Source of the DNA: Xestospongia muta
Taxonomy: Eukaryota; Porifera; Demospongiae; Haplosclerida; Petrosiidae
NCBI GenBank assembly: GCA_963693285.1
Contig: OY848923.1
Coordinates: forward strand, 8,022,451-8,086,450
Length of the DNA stretch: 64,000 nucleotides
Direction: 5' to 3'
Shown: positions 1 to 18,746 of the stretch, one piece after another
Position numbering within the stretch: position 1 is the first letter of the stretch
Layout of the letters: every line of letters starts with the position of its first letter
Notes under the pieces: generated by a model
Seen by the model: only the letters and a program-made list of their open reading frames with translations
What the model was told of the DNA's origin: nothing
Database searches by the model: none
Program-made: the position numbers and the translations under genes

Positions 1-4
1 ATTG

Positions 5-28
5 GCATGCGCAGTTTATACGCATGCG
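5..28. promoter_or_regulatory. NRF1-like sites upstream of HAUS3
   Basis: Two CATGCG-containing motifs lie about 85-110 bp before the HAUS3 start codon: GCATGCGCA at 5-13 and the palindrome CGCATGCG at 21-28. Both resemble the NRF1 half-site known from animal promoters (core GCGCATGCGC). The assignment is by motif resemblance only. Confidence 0.35.
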
Positions 29-112
29 TACTAAATAATTATAATAATAATTTGTTGATTGGTAGGAGGAGTAACTCCTCCTACATTCTTACTAGCGGGA
101 AATCTAATAATT

Positions 113-2931
113 ATGGACGAGTTAAAGAAGCTTTTGATTCAATATGGGTATGTTAAAGACATACCTAATCTTCCCAAACAACTAACTGGGAACAAACGAA
201 TGGCCAACTTCTTAAAGCTGGTTGTTGAGGAGTTAAAATCATGTGATAGTCTCACTGGAGATACTAAACAGAGGTACAATGACAGGAGATATATATATGT
301 ACATATATAATGTTGTTTTTTGTAGATTTGATGAGCTAAGAAAGTTGTCGAGAGAATTGAATGTAAAATAATAATAAATTATTTAAAATATACTTTTCTT
401 TTTTTTCCTTTAGCCCAGAGAATTTCAAAAGGTTTTGGAAGAGAGACAGCAGCAAAAATGCAATTATCTGGAACAATCTAAGTTTGTCTTAATGCCATGT
501 GAGTGTCACATGAGTGTCATGTGATGTTATTAGGTTGGAGGCAGTGAAATTAGAGGAGGAAGCTCGTCCGCTCAGGGAACAGCTGCAAACATTGAATCAT
601 ATCCATAAAAAATTAAGGTACAGTTTGAAAGGAATGAATGGATGTATATGAAAAGAAATGGATGCATATGAAAAGAAATGGATGCATATGAAAAGAAATG
701 GATGCATATGAAAAGAAATGGATGTATATGAAAAGAAATGGATGCATATGAAAAGAAATGGATGTATATGAAAAGAAATGGATGCATTTGAAAAGAAATG
801 GATGCATATGAAAAGAATGGATGCATACGAAAAGAAATGGACGCATACAAAAAGAATTGTTCATTAAAGATGTATGGATGTATTTTCTCATTCATTTAGT
901 TGTCAGTATGAACAATCTTTACAAGAGAAAGAATCTCTTACTGCTCACCTCACTCAATGCCAAAGTGAATATGACCAAGCTCTCAATGATACTAAATTAG
1001 AAAATACAAAAGTTGAGTCATTTATTTTATCTCTGTAGTGCTATGATATTCATACTAGGTCAACCAAGGGCTTGTCTCACTACAAGATGCTGTGACATCA
1101 CTTTCGGATCTTTATACTGAACAGCTTGCTCTTAAAGACCAAGATGAAGGCCATACTACTAAGGAGACAACCAAACCACTCTTTCTCTCATCTCTATCTC
1201 AAAAACCTTATCATAAAGCCGAGGAAAAGTTTACGAAAGAATTAACAGGTTACGTCAAGAAACAGTTTCTTCCAGTATGTTAACATTACTATATAAAGTT
1301 AGTAATTATATACAACACAGGGAATGGTGACAATGGTGGATTCATCGGATGCAGCTCATTATGGTGTTATAAACCAAACGCAATTACTAGAACATCTCTC
1401 TCAAGAAGATTACCAGAAACATTCAGAAGAATTGAAACGATTACAAGAAGTGTAAGTTATATAGAACAGTACCTTCTATTGTTTGACCTCAATATAGTAG
1501 CTATAGAGAATATGGGCTTAATATAGCAATCCCCTCGATGTAGAAATTATATAATACATTATACTATGGGAGTCCTCAATATAGAGGGTCCCTTTTAATG
1601 TGAGGGTCCTCGATAATGATATATATAGTGTTAGCAATTGACATCATATTTTATTATTGTACTGTTTACAATATATAGTTATTCACTTTGTGAACGTAAG
1701 TCCATAACACATGAGGTTAGCACAGTTTATACGGAAGCATCTCGTAAAAAACTTGAAGAGGAGATAGAAGCAATTAAAAGTGGGCGTGAGCCTCTTGATA
1801 ATGAAACAATCAGGTAATATTTCCTTTAATTAATTAATATTATTAATTTGTATCTAGGCAACAGATAAAAGTTAAAGAAGAACAACTTGCTGAATTAAAA
1901 ATAAATTTAGATGCATTAGCTACAAACACTTTACCAGTTCAAATAGAAGATTTGACTACATTAAAGATATCACGAGTTCTCCATGGCAACTGTGACCTCA
2001 AACTAGCAAGACAACAATATTACTTGTCAAAACAAGACGAAGTAAAATAAACAACAAATATTGGAAATAAATTATTTAAATTTTTGGTAGATTATTTCTC
2101 AATTAGAAGGGCAACGTGGTCGACAAGAACTCTTCTCAATGTTATTAGAGGTGGAGCTTCGTTACCATAGAGACACTCATCGTTTGTTATTAGCGGCTCT
2201 TTCCCAGCTTGAAAAATGGACATCAGAGACATCTGAGAGACAAGTGAGTATGTCCCATTAATTCTTACTTTAAATTGAGTTACTATAGAAACAAATTAAT
2301 GATTTAGTGGGTAATCAACCACCAGCCCCTCAATTACACATTAATTCCATTGACAGAACAGGAACCAACCTATGCCAGTTATTACGTGAGAAATTATTGT
2401 ATTAACTTGTTTGACCTTTGACCTTTAGGTTTAACTGGCACTTCTTCGAGACCTCTTGTGACATGGGAGGAGTTAGACAGTGCTATATCTCATGTTGGTC
2501 AGTCATTAAGTGTGACTGTAGCAGAATTAAAAACTCAACAAGAAGAGCTGGAATCCATGATAGAGAAAATGTAAATAAAGATGTAACAACTTAGACATTT
2601 AATGGCTGTCTTCTTTTTGCTTATTATTTATTTTAAAGGAATCTTCAACTAAAAGAACTTGAGTTTTATGTGTTTAGAGAGAGCAAAGAACGAACAGTTC
2701 AGTTTGTTCCTGTGGTATGATTACCTATTCATATTAAGTTAGTGTATATCTGTTAATGTAGGTGTTGAAAGAAAATAAAGAGAAACTCCAGACTTTGTTA
2801 ACTTCTTTAGAACAGGGTATTAAAACAATACTCAAAGACTATGAAGGAAAAAGAAAGGTCTGATATTGAAGTTTGGGTGGATGGATGATTTGACACTTTC
2901 TATCACAAGATAGTTCACAAGGACCACCTCT

Positions 2932-2975
<44 letters not shown>

Positions 2976-3123
2976 GCTTCTTCAGACCAGTCCTCTACTT
3001 GAAGCAGAAAAGAACCTATTTGTTCATTTCTTTACAAACCCTCAGAAACTTTCTAAAGTAATGGCTGATCTTACTCACAGAGTTAATACATTAGCAATGG
3101 CCACCACAACAACAAATGATTAA
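113..3123 (+). CDS. HAUS3: HAUS augmin-like complex subunit 3
   Basis: The gene is spliced into many short exons. The first exon is 113-273 (starts MDELKKLLIQYG) and the second is 326-362. The protein is almost entirely coiled coil. The best family signal is the block around 1955-2215, which reads LHGNCDLKLARQQYYLSKQ and then EVELRYHRDTHRLLLAAL after an intron. This matches the DFDLQIAKQDYY / YEIELRKHRDIYRQLE region of animal HAUS3. The LTGYVKKQFLPGM segment and the C-terminal LLEAEKNLFVHFF also have counterparts. Augmin recruits gamma-tubulin to spindle microtubules for branched nucleation. The stop codon is 51 bp from the stop of the convergent CARD-SEFIR-Death gene. Exon ends in the first 1 kb are less certain. 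Another coiled-coil family is possible but less likely. Confidence 0.84.
636..852. repeat. 20-bp tandem repeat in a HAUS3 intron
   Basis: About eleven copies of a 20-bp unit reading roughly GAAATGGATGCATATGAAAA fill the intron that follows the exon ending near 617. Copies differ by a few bases (TATATG for CATATG, TTTG for TATG). Both-strand open frames here are artefacts of the repeat. Confidence 0.9.
2936..2974 (+). repeat. (CT)n tract forming a 3' splice site in HAUS3
   Basis: A pure CT run ends directly in CTAG, the acceptor of the last HAUS3 coding exon (starts LLQTSPLLEAEK). The microsatellite therefore acts as the polypyrimidine tract. Confidence 0.85.
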
Positions 3124-3173
3124 AGATAAGAAAAGATACAAAATGCTATTAAAAATTAAATTGTTAAACAATT

Positions 3174-5176
3174 TTAATTTAATTGTGCCATCATCTTCTT
3201 TAACTCTGCGGCTACTGCAGTAAAGTTCAATGTAGTAAGTACTCCAATAAGGACCTCCGGTGTTGCTTCATCTCCCTTTGTCTCTTGCCATGTTTCAAAC
3301 ATTGCTTTAGCAGCTTTGATGTTATCGGGTTGATTTGTTTGACGTATTTGATCAAGGACAAAGAAATCTAGGCCCAATTTTGTGCCAATCCTTTCCCATA
3401 TAAAGCTGACCTTTGGACTTATTTGTTCAAGATATCTGAATGGAATTACTGGCTCTGTAGAAAGAAAAAGTAAGTTGAAATGTTCTCTAATGATAGATTG
3501 GTCTAATGGTACATCAGTCTAATGGTACATTGGTCTAAAGGTACATCAGTCTAATGGTACATTGATCTAATGGCACGTTGGTCTAAAGGTACACGGTCTA
3601 AGGGACCGTAATGGTATGTCAGTGTAATGGTACATTGGTCTAATGGTACATTGTTAATCTCAAATTTACTAATATTTACTTACCTCTTGGTGGAGGAAGA
3701 TCAATTGGGGAGGTTGGTCCATCAATAATGCTTTTCTCTTTTCTAAGTATTCTTAACAGTTCAATAAAACCTTTTAATCTCTTATCTTGATCAAATAACA
3801 TGTAAGCTCTTCTAGCAAACTCATCTTCGTCTCGTACCTCACCAATTCCATCTTGAAGAACTTTAACATTAACCTCATAACATGGTGTACTCCTCATGTG
3901 TAAAGGTAACCAGGTGACCTGTTTAGGCATGTTTAAAAAAAATGGAATAACTGGCTTGACAGTCAATGCATGGACAAGACTGTGTGTATTAAACTGTCCT
4001 TTTTCCATTTCTATCACATTTGTAGTTCTCCCTAATAAAGCACTTGACATCAATGGAGAACAAGCCAATAGAATTATATCACAATTTAATAACTGTTGCT
4101 CAGTCCATTGTAAAAAATCAGGAACATGATTGTTTTGAGATTCTTGAACATCATAGATACAATGGTATGCTTGTCTTGGAGGTCCAGCAGAACTGGCGGG
4201 GACACTAGAGAACATATTTAATGTGTAGACAAAATTATAGATTTCCTGGCAGTAGTCGTCGGCGCTGCGATGGTGTATGATGTCAACTTCAGTTGATGTT
4301 TGCAATAAATGATCTTTACAATAGAGGATAAGGATGGATTGTGTTTTTTGTGGTGGAGGTAGTTGAGAGGGTGGAGGAGGTGGGTGGGGCTGACGCATGG
4401 CTGTGGAGGTTATTGGTAGTGGACAACTATCTATGAGACATAGAGACAAGATAGATCATACTGAATGTAGTAATGGAATGAAAAACATTTGTTATACAAG
4501 TCTCATTCCCATACTGTAATAGTCTGGGATTGAGCACAAGTATGGTTTGTACTATAAAGAATATGTGGTTACTCAAACACATCATTTTAATCTTGTTAGA
4601 AGTATGTATTCACAATATAATACTTGTTGCCAACTGACTTATGGAATTACTTGGTTTCAGGTTTACAAATAATCTTAGCATCAGATAAACAGATTAAAGG
4701 ATTCTTATATTGGCTATTGTATTACGTAAGTTTGTGTTTAGGTTTTATGTTACTATTAATAGATAATACCATTACAACACGTACTATTAATAGAACAAAT
4801 GATCATTACAGGGTACATGCAATCTCAATACATACGTTACTATTTATAGAACAAGTTACTATTAATAGAACAAACCCTTATATTTACCCTTATATTTATT
4901 AGGATCAGATACAGTTGAGATATCAAATTTGATTTTTCTTGCCAGTTCAAGCTGTCCTGACCAAACGATGCAGGAACAAAACTTGTGATAATAATTACGG
5001 CCCTTGTTAGGAAGGGTCCTTAACAATTTTTCACAACGGTTTTGATCTGTCAGTGATGGATGATGGAGATCGTCGTATTCCGAGTTTGTGAGCATCCCTT
5101 CAGCATAGAGAATGGGTAGGACAGCTGGAACATCCAGGTGACGGAGAAATTTGACATAATGTTCTCTCAGACTCAT
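3174..5176 (-). CDS. CARD-SEFIR-Death domain adaptor protein
   Basis: Three exons, 5176-4888, 4430-3684 and 3454-3174, join in phase with GT-AG introns to give 438 residues without a stop. Residues about 4-85 form a CARD-like helical bundle (LRHLDVPAVLPILYAEGMLT, then LLRTLPNKGRNYYHKF, then GQLELARKI). A proline-rich linker follows near 110-123. Residues about 127-310 form a SEFIR/TIR-like domain, with SILILYCKD at the start and FLQWTEQQLLNCDIILLACS carrying the SEFIR-type W and CSP motif. Residues about 345-435 form a Death domain (WERIGTKLGLDFFVLDQI, then AKAMFETWQ). There is no signal peptide or membrane segment, so it should be cytosolic. By family knowledge all three domains mediate homotypic interactions in innate immune and apoptotic signalling. 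SEFIR plus Death occurs in invertebrate CIKS/ACT1-like adaptors; adding a CARD is unusual. SEFIR versus TIR is the least certain part. Confidence 0.88.
3488..3656. repeat. Degenerate tandem repeat in the CARD-SEFIR-Death intron
   Basis: Roughly ten degenerate copies of a 17-20 bp unit (TGGTCTAATGGTACATT-like) occupy the intron between the SEFIR and Death exons. I see no coding or RNA-gene signal in it. Confidence 0.75.
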
Positions 5177-5263
5177 CTTGAAATAAAATGAAAAAGATTT
5201 ACCAGTTTAACTTACGCCCCTTTTAGTGGGAGTGTCTAGGGGCGGAGCTAACCTGCAACAATC
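5177..5263. promoter_or_regulatory. 87-bp divergent promoter
   Basis: Only 87 bp separate the start codons of the CARD-SEFIR-Death gene (minus) and ANKRD13C (plus). The interval contains GTGGGAGTG and GGGGCGGAGC, which are GC-box-like. The two 5' UTRs must be very short or overlap. Confidence 0.6.
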
Positions 5264-6771
5264 ATGGCTACTGGAGTTACTTCTTCCTCCGTTTCTATTC
5301 CGTTTTCTTCTTTGACAGGGTCTCCAAAAACCGAGGCTTTCACTAGATTAAGTCAGCCACCATACGAATTACATCACTGCGTATATAAAGGTGACTTATC
5401 AGCTGTGACTCGACTAGTTGAAGAAGCTCAAGATGTGGTTAATGTTCAAGATTGTCATGGTACGTGTTGTTAGTTGTCATAGTAACCATGTTGACTGTTT
5501 CTCTATAATAGGAAACACTCCTCTTCATTTAGCAGTAATGCTTGGCCACGATAGTACGTCTGTACTGTAAATATACTAGAATATACTAGAGTGTAGTATA
5601 AATATACTAGAATATCCTAAAAATATTCTGGAATATACAAATGTTCTCTCAATAGAAATTGTACAGTACTTACTCCATTATAAAGCGAGCGCTAAGGAGA
5701 AGAACTTACTAGGATGGACACCATTGAATGAGGCGATAAGTTATGGCAATCGTTCTCTCAGTAAGTGTGTAATAATAACTTAACGATTGACTGTTTAATG
5801 TTCCATTTGTTTTAAATGTTGACATATTAGTCTCATCTCTTCTCAAACGTGTTCGTGATGAAATGAAAGAAGGGTTACTAGAACGGCGATTCCATTTGGT
5901 ACAAGCACTTAGAAATGTAAGCCACAGACTATTTATCTATTTGTCTATTCAATTGTATGACATTGTCTCTCTCTTTAGTTAGATGACTTTTATGCTGAGA
6001 TGAAGTGGGAGTTTCATACATGGGGTAAGTATGGTATCATCATCAAAAGAATTATATAACATAGAAATATTTGTGGTCAGTTCCATTATTATCAAGACTA
6101 TTACCAAATGACATATGCCGTGTATATAAAACTGGATGTTGTGTAAGGTAACCAAATACATTACTCTCATCTCTTTATATCCCATACTCTTCCCTTGTTA
6201 CTTATCCCTTTTCCTTTTTCTTATCTCTATTTTTATGACTTTACTAGACTAGATTCCACTTTAGGAGATTTTATTGAGATGCAGTGGACTAGAGGAGATA
6301 TTAGCTTTATATATAACGGAGAGAATGAATCTAATTCTGATGCTTTATCGATTGTTGCATTAGACAATAAGAAGAACATTTACCAAAGGCTATCTTTGAA
6401 TTCTGGGGTTAATGAATGGATAGATGGATAGATGGATAGATGGATGGATGGATTGATGGATGGATGGATGGATGGATGGATGGATGGATGGATAGATGGA
6501 TGGATGGATGGATGGATGGATGGATAGATAGATAGAAAACTAATTGTTGACCATTAATGGGTGTGGCTTTTTCTTGTAGAATGACATCGATGTTGACATA
6601 CATGATCATGTTGATACCTTAATGACCAGGTTTGTGTAATGTAAGGGTTAATAATTGTTGGAGTCTCCACCCACTAACAGGCCTATTGTCTATGCTAACA
6701 TGTCAACTCAACCAATTACTGTTACACGTGCTCAATCTGGTTTCTTATTTTTTAAAGCAGATAGAACAGTA

Positions 6772-6806
<35 letters not shown>

Positions 6807-8357
6807 ACATTTCTCTTTCCAGGAACAAGTTGGCAATTACATGACTGATGTTTATAACATCACAGATCTTAATCTCATATCAAGAAAGAGGTACATCTCA
6901 AGTGATCATGTGACCACACTGTGTTGTGACTATCAATAATTCAATATTATATATTGTGCTTTTGTTAATGTAGACGAGAACATCTAACTCCTGAACAAAA
7001 AAAACATTTTGAAGAATTAACTAAACGTATTGACTCAGGAGATATATCTGAAGATATGACACAACAAGTAGAATGGTTCTATCTATCCATTGATTCATTC
7101 ATTCATCCATATATCTGGTTATGTATCCATTAAATATTACCATAATTATAGCTCTAGTGGTGTAATTATTATCACTTTGCTGTGAACATTGTCAAAATCT
7201 ACTGAACATATATTACATCAATTTATTCATTCTCTTTGTAGATAAATGAATTAGAAGAGGAAGAAGACGACGAGTCCACTGGAGACCATTGTCCCTCTCT
7301 TCCCCCTCCTCCCCCTTGTACCATAACGTGGGAACAGTATATCAATTCTTCTGAGGGAGAGTAAGTTCCTGATCAATATTGTAATTAATTGAAGTTTATT
7401 AAAAGGTTTCCTCATTTGGGTCGGCCCATGGACTTGAGAATTGATAATAAACAGTTCAAAGCAGCAGTATATATTGTAAGTTACTATATCTTATTAATAT
7501 TCATTGTAATGTGACGTCATGATGGTGAATGCTTAAGGAAGGGGGTCTGGGATCTAGATTTAGGTTTAGGTTCCAAAGGTTTAGGGTCTGAGATCTAGTT
7601 ATTTAAATGTAGTGTTATCTGCTAAGACTTTAGAAACATTTGAACATTTTTTTATTTCTTTAGAGCGATGAATGTCCTATTGAGATGAAGAAGTAAGTTA
7701 CTATATTGATTATATGATGTGATGTCCCTGTTATTTTATAGATTATTGGATATCCTGGAAGTGATAGCTCCCTATAAACATTTCCATAAATTAAGACAAT
7801 TCGTAAATTTAAAACTACCACCTGGATTTCCTGTAAAAGTTGGTATGTCTGTCCATTACTACCTTATTCATCCATTATCCTTTACTATTCATCCATTACC
7901 CTCTACTATTCATCCATTACTCTCTACTATTCATTCATTACCCTCTACTATTCATCCATTACCCTCTACTATTCATCCATTACTCTCTAGTATTCATCCA
8001 TTATCCTCTACTATTCATCCATTACCCTCTACTATTCATCCATTACTCTCTAGTATTCATCCATTACCCTCTACTATTCATCCATTACCCTCTACTATTC
8101 ATCCATTAATCTACTTATTTATCCATTTATTGTTCCTTATATATCAATTCTCCAGAGATCCCAGTCTTTCCCACAGTCACTGCTATTATCACTTTGCAAC
8201 ATTATGAACCAAAAGAGTTCCCTCCATCTCAATTTCTAATCCCACGTCATTATACTAAGGTACTGGTATATATAATATGTATGTATAAACTTTAGTACTT
8301 ATACAGTATGTGTCAAAGGATGAGGAGTCTGACTCTCCAGCTCAAACACATTCATAA
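5264..8357 (+). CDS. ANKRD13C: Ankyrin repeat domain protein 13C
   Basis: The first exon (5264-5459) begins [11 protein letters not shown] and runs into ankyrin repeats ([17 protein letters not shown], then [14 protein letters not shown], then [16 protein letters not shown]). The ANKRD13 GPCR-chaperone domain follows: [63 protein letters not shown], and [17 protein letters not shown] followed by [10 protein letters not shown]. The order and motifs match the 13C branch (human ANKRD13C has SRKRREHLSEED and [13 protein letters not shown]), an ER-associated factor that helps GPCR biogenesis. The C-terminus ends AQTHS at 8357. At least a dozen exons are present; several introns hold tandem repeats. 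It converges on FDX2, with 142 bp between the stops. Confidence 0.93.
6412..6536. repeat. (GGAT)n tetranucleotide array
   Basis: About 30 copies of GGAT/AGAT sit in an ANKRD13C intron just after the exon containing NIYQRL. The Ser-Ile-His-Pro reading on the minus strand is an artefact. Confidence 0.9.
6774..6803. repeat. (GA)n tract next to a 5' splice site
   Basis: A GA run begins 4-6 bases after the GTAAG donor of the ANKRD13C exon ending FFKADRT. It lies on the donor side, unlike the CT tracts elsewhere, which sit at acceptors. Confidence 0.8.
7868..8110. repeat. 21-bp tandem repeat in ANKRD13C
   Basis: About eleven to twelve copies of a 21-bp unit (TTCATCCATTACCCTCTACTA, variants ACTCTCTAG) lie in the intron before the exon starting at the ATCCCAGTCTTTCCC segment ([10 protein letters not shown]). 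No stop appears in two frames because 21 is a multiple of 3; these open frames are not genes. Confidence 0.9.
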
Positions 8358-8499
8358 TGGTCTCATTCTCATGTCTCAGTATGGACACGAGTCCATATAT
8401 CAGTTTGGGTATGAGTCTGTTAAATGTAACTGGTATTATACATTTATAATATTGTCATGAATTTTTATGATTTGATTGTCATATGACTGTCATGTGACG

Positions 8500-9580
<1,081 letters not shown>

Positions 9581-9810
9581 ATGTGCACCTTGTGTGGGCG
9601 TAGTCGGTGTGGGTGTGGTCATTGCTGTTATAAATAATAATTAACCACATGCGTAAGAATGTGTGAATTGAGGATCTTATAGTAGCATCTTTGCACAATC
9701 CTTCACTTGTAAAACTTCGTCTTAGGCGGTAAGATTGTGGCAATAGACACAATCCCTTTAGCGAAGAAGTTCATACGAACTGTACTCCAGCAATTGTCCA
9801 ATTTCTAAAG
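9581..9810. promoter_or_regulatory. Divergent promoter FDX2 / VWA-Cache gene
   Basis: These 230 bp lie between the chosen FDX2 start and the start at 9811. GGGTGTGG occurs at 9611-9618. I see no other gene here; the 106-aa open frame on the minus strand has no family features and overlaps FDX2 exon 1. Confidence 0.5.
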
Positions 9811-16766
<6,956 letters not shown>

Positions 16767-16944
16767 GTAATAAGGGGAACATTCTGCTTGTTTAATTTAA
16801 AAAGATACTATCAATTTTGTAACTTGATTAATAGTACCAATTCTTTAAGTTTACCTACATTATCATAGTGGGTATATTTGTCTTTCTAAAAGAAATTCTT
16901 TCATTAAAAAACACGATACACACACACTAGTACATTGTTGTAGT

Positions 16945-18620
16945 TTATGAAACGAAGAGCAGACACCTTTGTGACACATCAGGACCTACTAGTTCAGTAT
17001 ACTCACGTACCTTAGTCTCAGTCTCATGATCTTCTCCACTGATAGTACGTAGGACACCATAAGGCATAGCATTGTGACTACATAACACTAATGTTGAACT
17101 TGGATCTACTGTAGGAGAAGGACACACCTCCTCGTTAAAACGTGCATATTTAGTAACATCCAATTTTGGACGACAGGTTTCAATGGGTACATATCGATTG
17201 GTTACAGGACAGAGTAGAAAAGAGGGCGTGTACTGACCTTTGTAGCGCATTTTTTGACAGCTGTGTACATAATATCCCATACAATAATAGCGAAGATCTG
17301 GATTAGCACAATGAAGCCGTCGAATCAAAGCTAGTTCATTGAGAGCTGAGAAAGTTCCCAGTGTCAAGAAATCAAATTCTGGGTCATAATAAAGATATTT
17401 TGATGACATGCAGTGAGGTAATATGTCGACCACACCCACCATAATGAGACGTCCATCGATGAAGTATTGTTGATGATATGATCCATAGCCACATTCCCAT
17501 TCTGGTGGACCTGATTCTGGAACTAGTGGAGAATCAACAAGGAATCGTTTATAGTTTTCCATACTGCATTTGCTAGGAGGGTCCTTGTGTATGGCCATTT
17601 GATATTTGCGATAAACTTGATAACTCTCCTTAAGAGTTTCAGTAAACTCTGGAGATGGAGGATGTGATCGAACTAATCGTATTGTTAATTTGTGGGCGGG
17701 GTTTTCATCAGTTGAAGGTAATTCACTCAAGAAAGCCTCCAATGGTTTGCGGTCATCCTGTTTAGCAGTGGGTGTGGCACTGTCTGTCGTTTCATGACTA
17801 GACTGTCCAGCACTTTCTTTACGAGCAGCTTGTTTTAACATATTTCTCTCTTTCCTTATCTCCTTAGCTTTACGACAAGGCGGTTTGTTAGGATCTGGGC
17901 CTTGACCTGGACGAACCTGTTTAGCAGAAGAAACCACACCCCCTTCAAGAGGTGGATCAATAGAAGCTCCACCAGCTACAGTTTTAGTTTCTTGCGGTGT
18001 CATTTTTTTCTTTTCATCATGATCTTCCTTTTTAATGCCCGTCCTCAAATATCCTGCCATTTTCTTTAACACTTTCTTCTGAGACTTAGATAATATAAAG
18101 TTAGGAACATCACATCTTATTATGTAAAGAGGACAACACATTTGGTCGTTAGCTGGTTTGTAACAATACTTACCACTTCTGCGCCAACCACGATCGGTTA
18201 AATCCTATTGACAATATTAAAATTAAATAGTTAATAATTAATAACAGGGACATATAATAATTGTACAATAAAATTACACTACAAAAATGGGAGTGGTTAA
18301 TTTAATTAACCACTTATCACCGTCATTTTTGTATACAGATTACAGATTAAGCTGGCTATCATTTAATTAAATGTTATAAGTAATAAAAATCGTTAATAAC
18401 AGAAGAGAAGGAGATAATAATAACTGTGTGTAACTTCAGCACTAAATTTTGATAGCTAGTTATTATTAGAGATTTTTAGATTAACCTGCAAATCTCTGAC
18501 TGTCAGTCGATGGGCCCACATCCCTGGTGCTACAAACCCGGATGAGCTCCCACAATATCCACATCTATGACCGCCATCATTACCCAAGTACTCTACAATG
18601 CTCATTCGTTGAGGATCCAT
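16945..18620 (-). CDS. ATE1: Arginyl-tRNA--protein transferase 1
   Basis: Two exons (18620-18486 and 18204-16945) join in phase to 464 residues. The N-terminal ATE domain reads HRCGYCGSS, then MWAHRLTVRDLQDL, then RGWRRSGKYCYKP and CCPLY. These give the CxxC and CC cysteines that define the family and bind an Fe-S cluster in known ATE1 proteins. The C-terminal ATE domain includes YQMAIHKDPP, CGYGSYHQQYFIDG, VDILPHCMSSKYLYYDP, GYYVHSCQKMRYKGQY and a final ERxLLF-like QRCLLFVS. The linker keeps the KPPCRKAKEIRKER block seen in animals. The enzyme adds arginine to N-terminal Asp/Glu/oxidised Cys for the N-degron pathway. I chose MDPQRMS as start; an upstream in-frame ATG at 18683 would add 21 residues. 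It is divergent from OvoA. Confidence 0.97.
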
Positions 18621-18746
18621 TTTCCCGTCAATTTTCTTTAATTCATAACCTTGAGGATGCCACGCCCCTTTATTTATTATCAATATAGTTTATCTAATAC
18701 ATTTTTGGTAATGTTTGTGTGTTTGGGTTTAGAAGAATAAAAAAAT
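18621..18746. promoter_or_regulatory. Divergent promoter ATE1 / OvoA
   Basis: 126 bp separate the two start codons. It contains a CCACGCCCC box at about 18660-18668 and is otherwise AT-rich. Confidence 0.5.

Noticed and set aside
572..895. 107-aa and 92-aa minus-strand open frames rich in His/Phe/Ser
   Set aside because: They read the 20-bp tandem repeat inside a HAUS3 intron.
3488..3656. tRNA-like or small-RNA gene cluster in the CARD gene intron
   Set aside because: No cloverleaf, A/B box or conserved arm is visible; it is a simple degenerate tandem repeat.
3684..4430. Plain TIR domain rather than SEFIR
   Set aside because: The W-x-x-x-x-L and ACSP pattern and helix order fit SEFIR better, though I keep TIR-like as an alternative.
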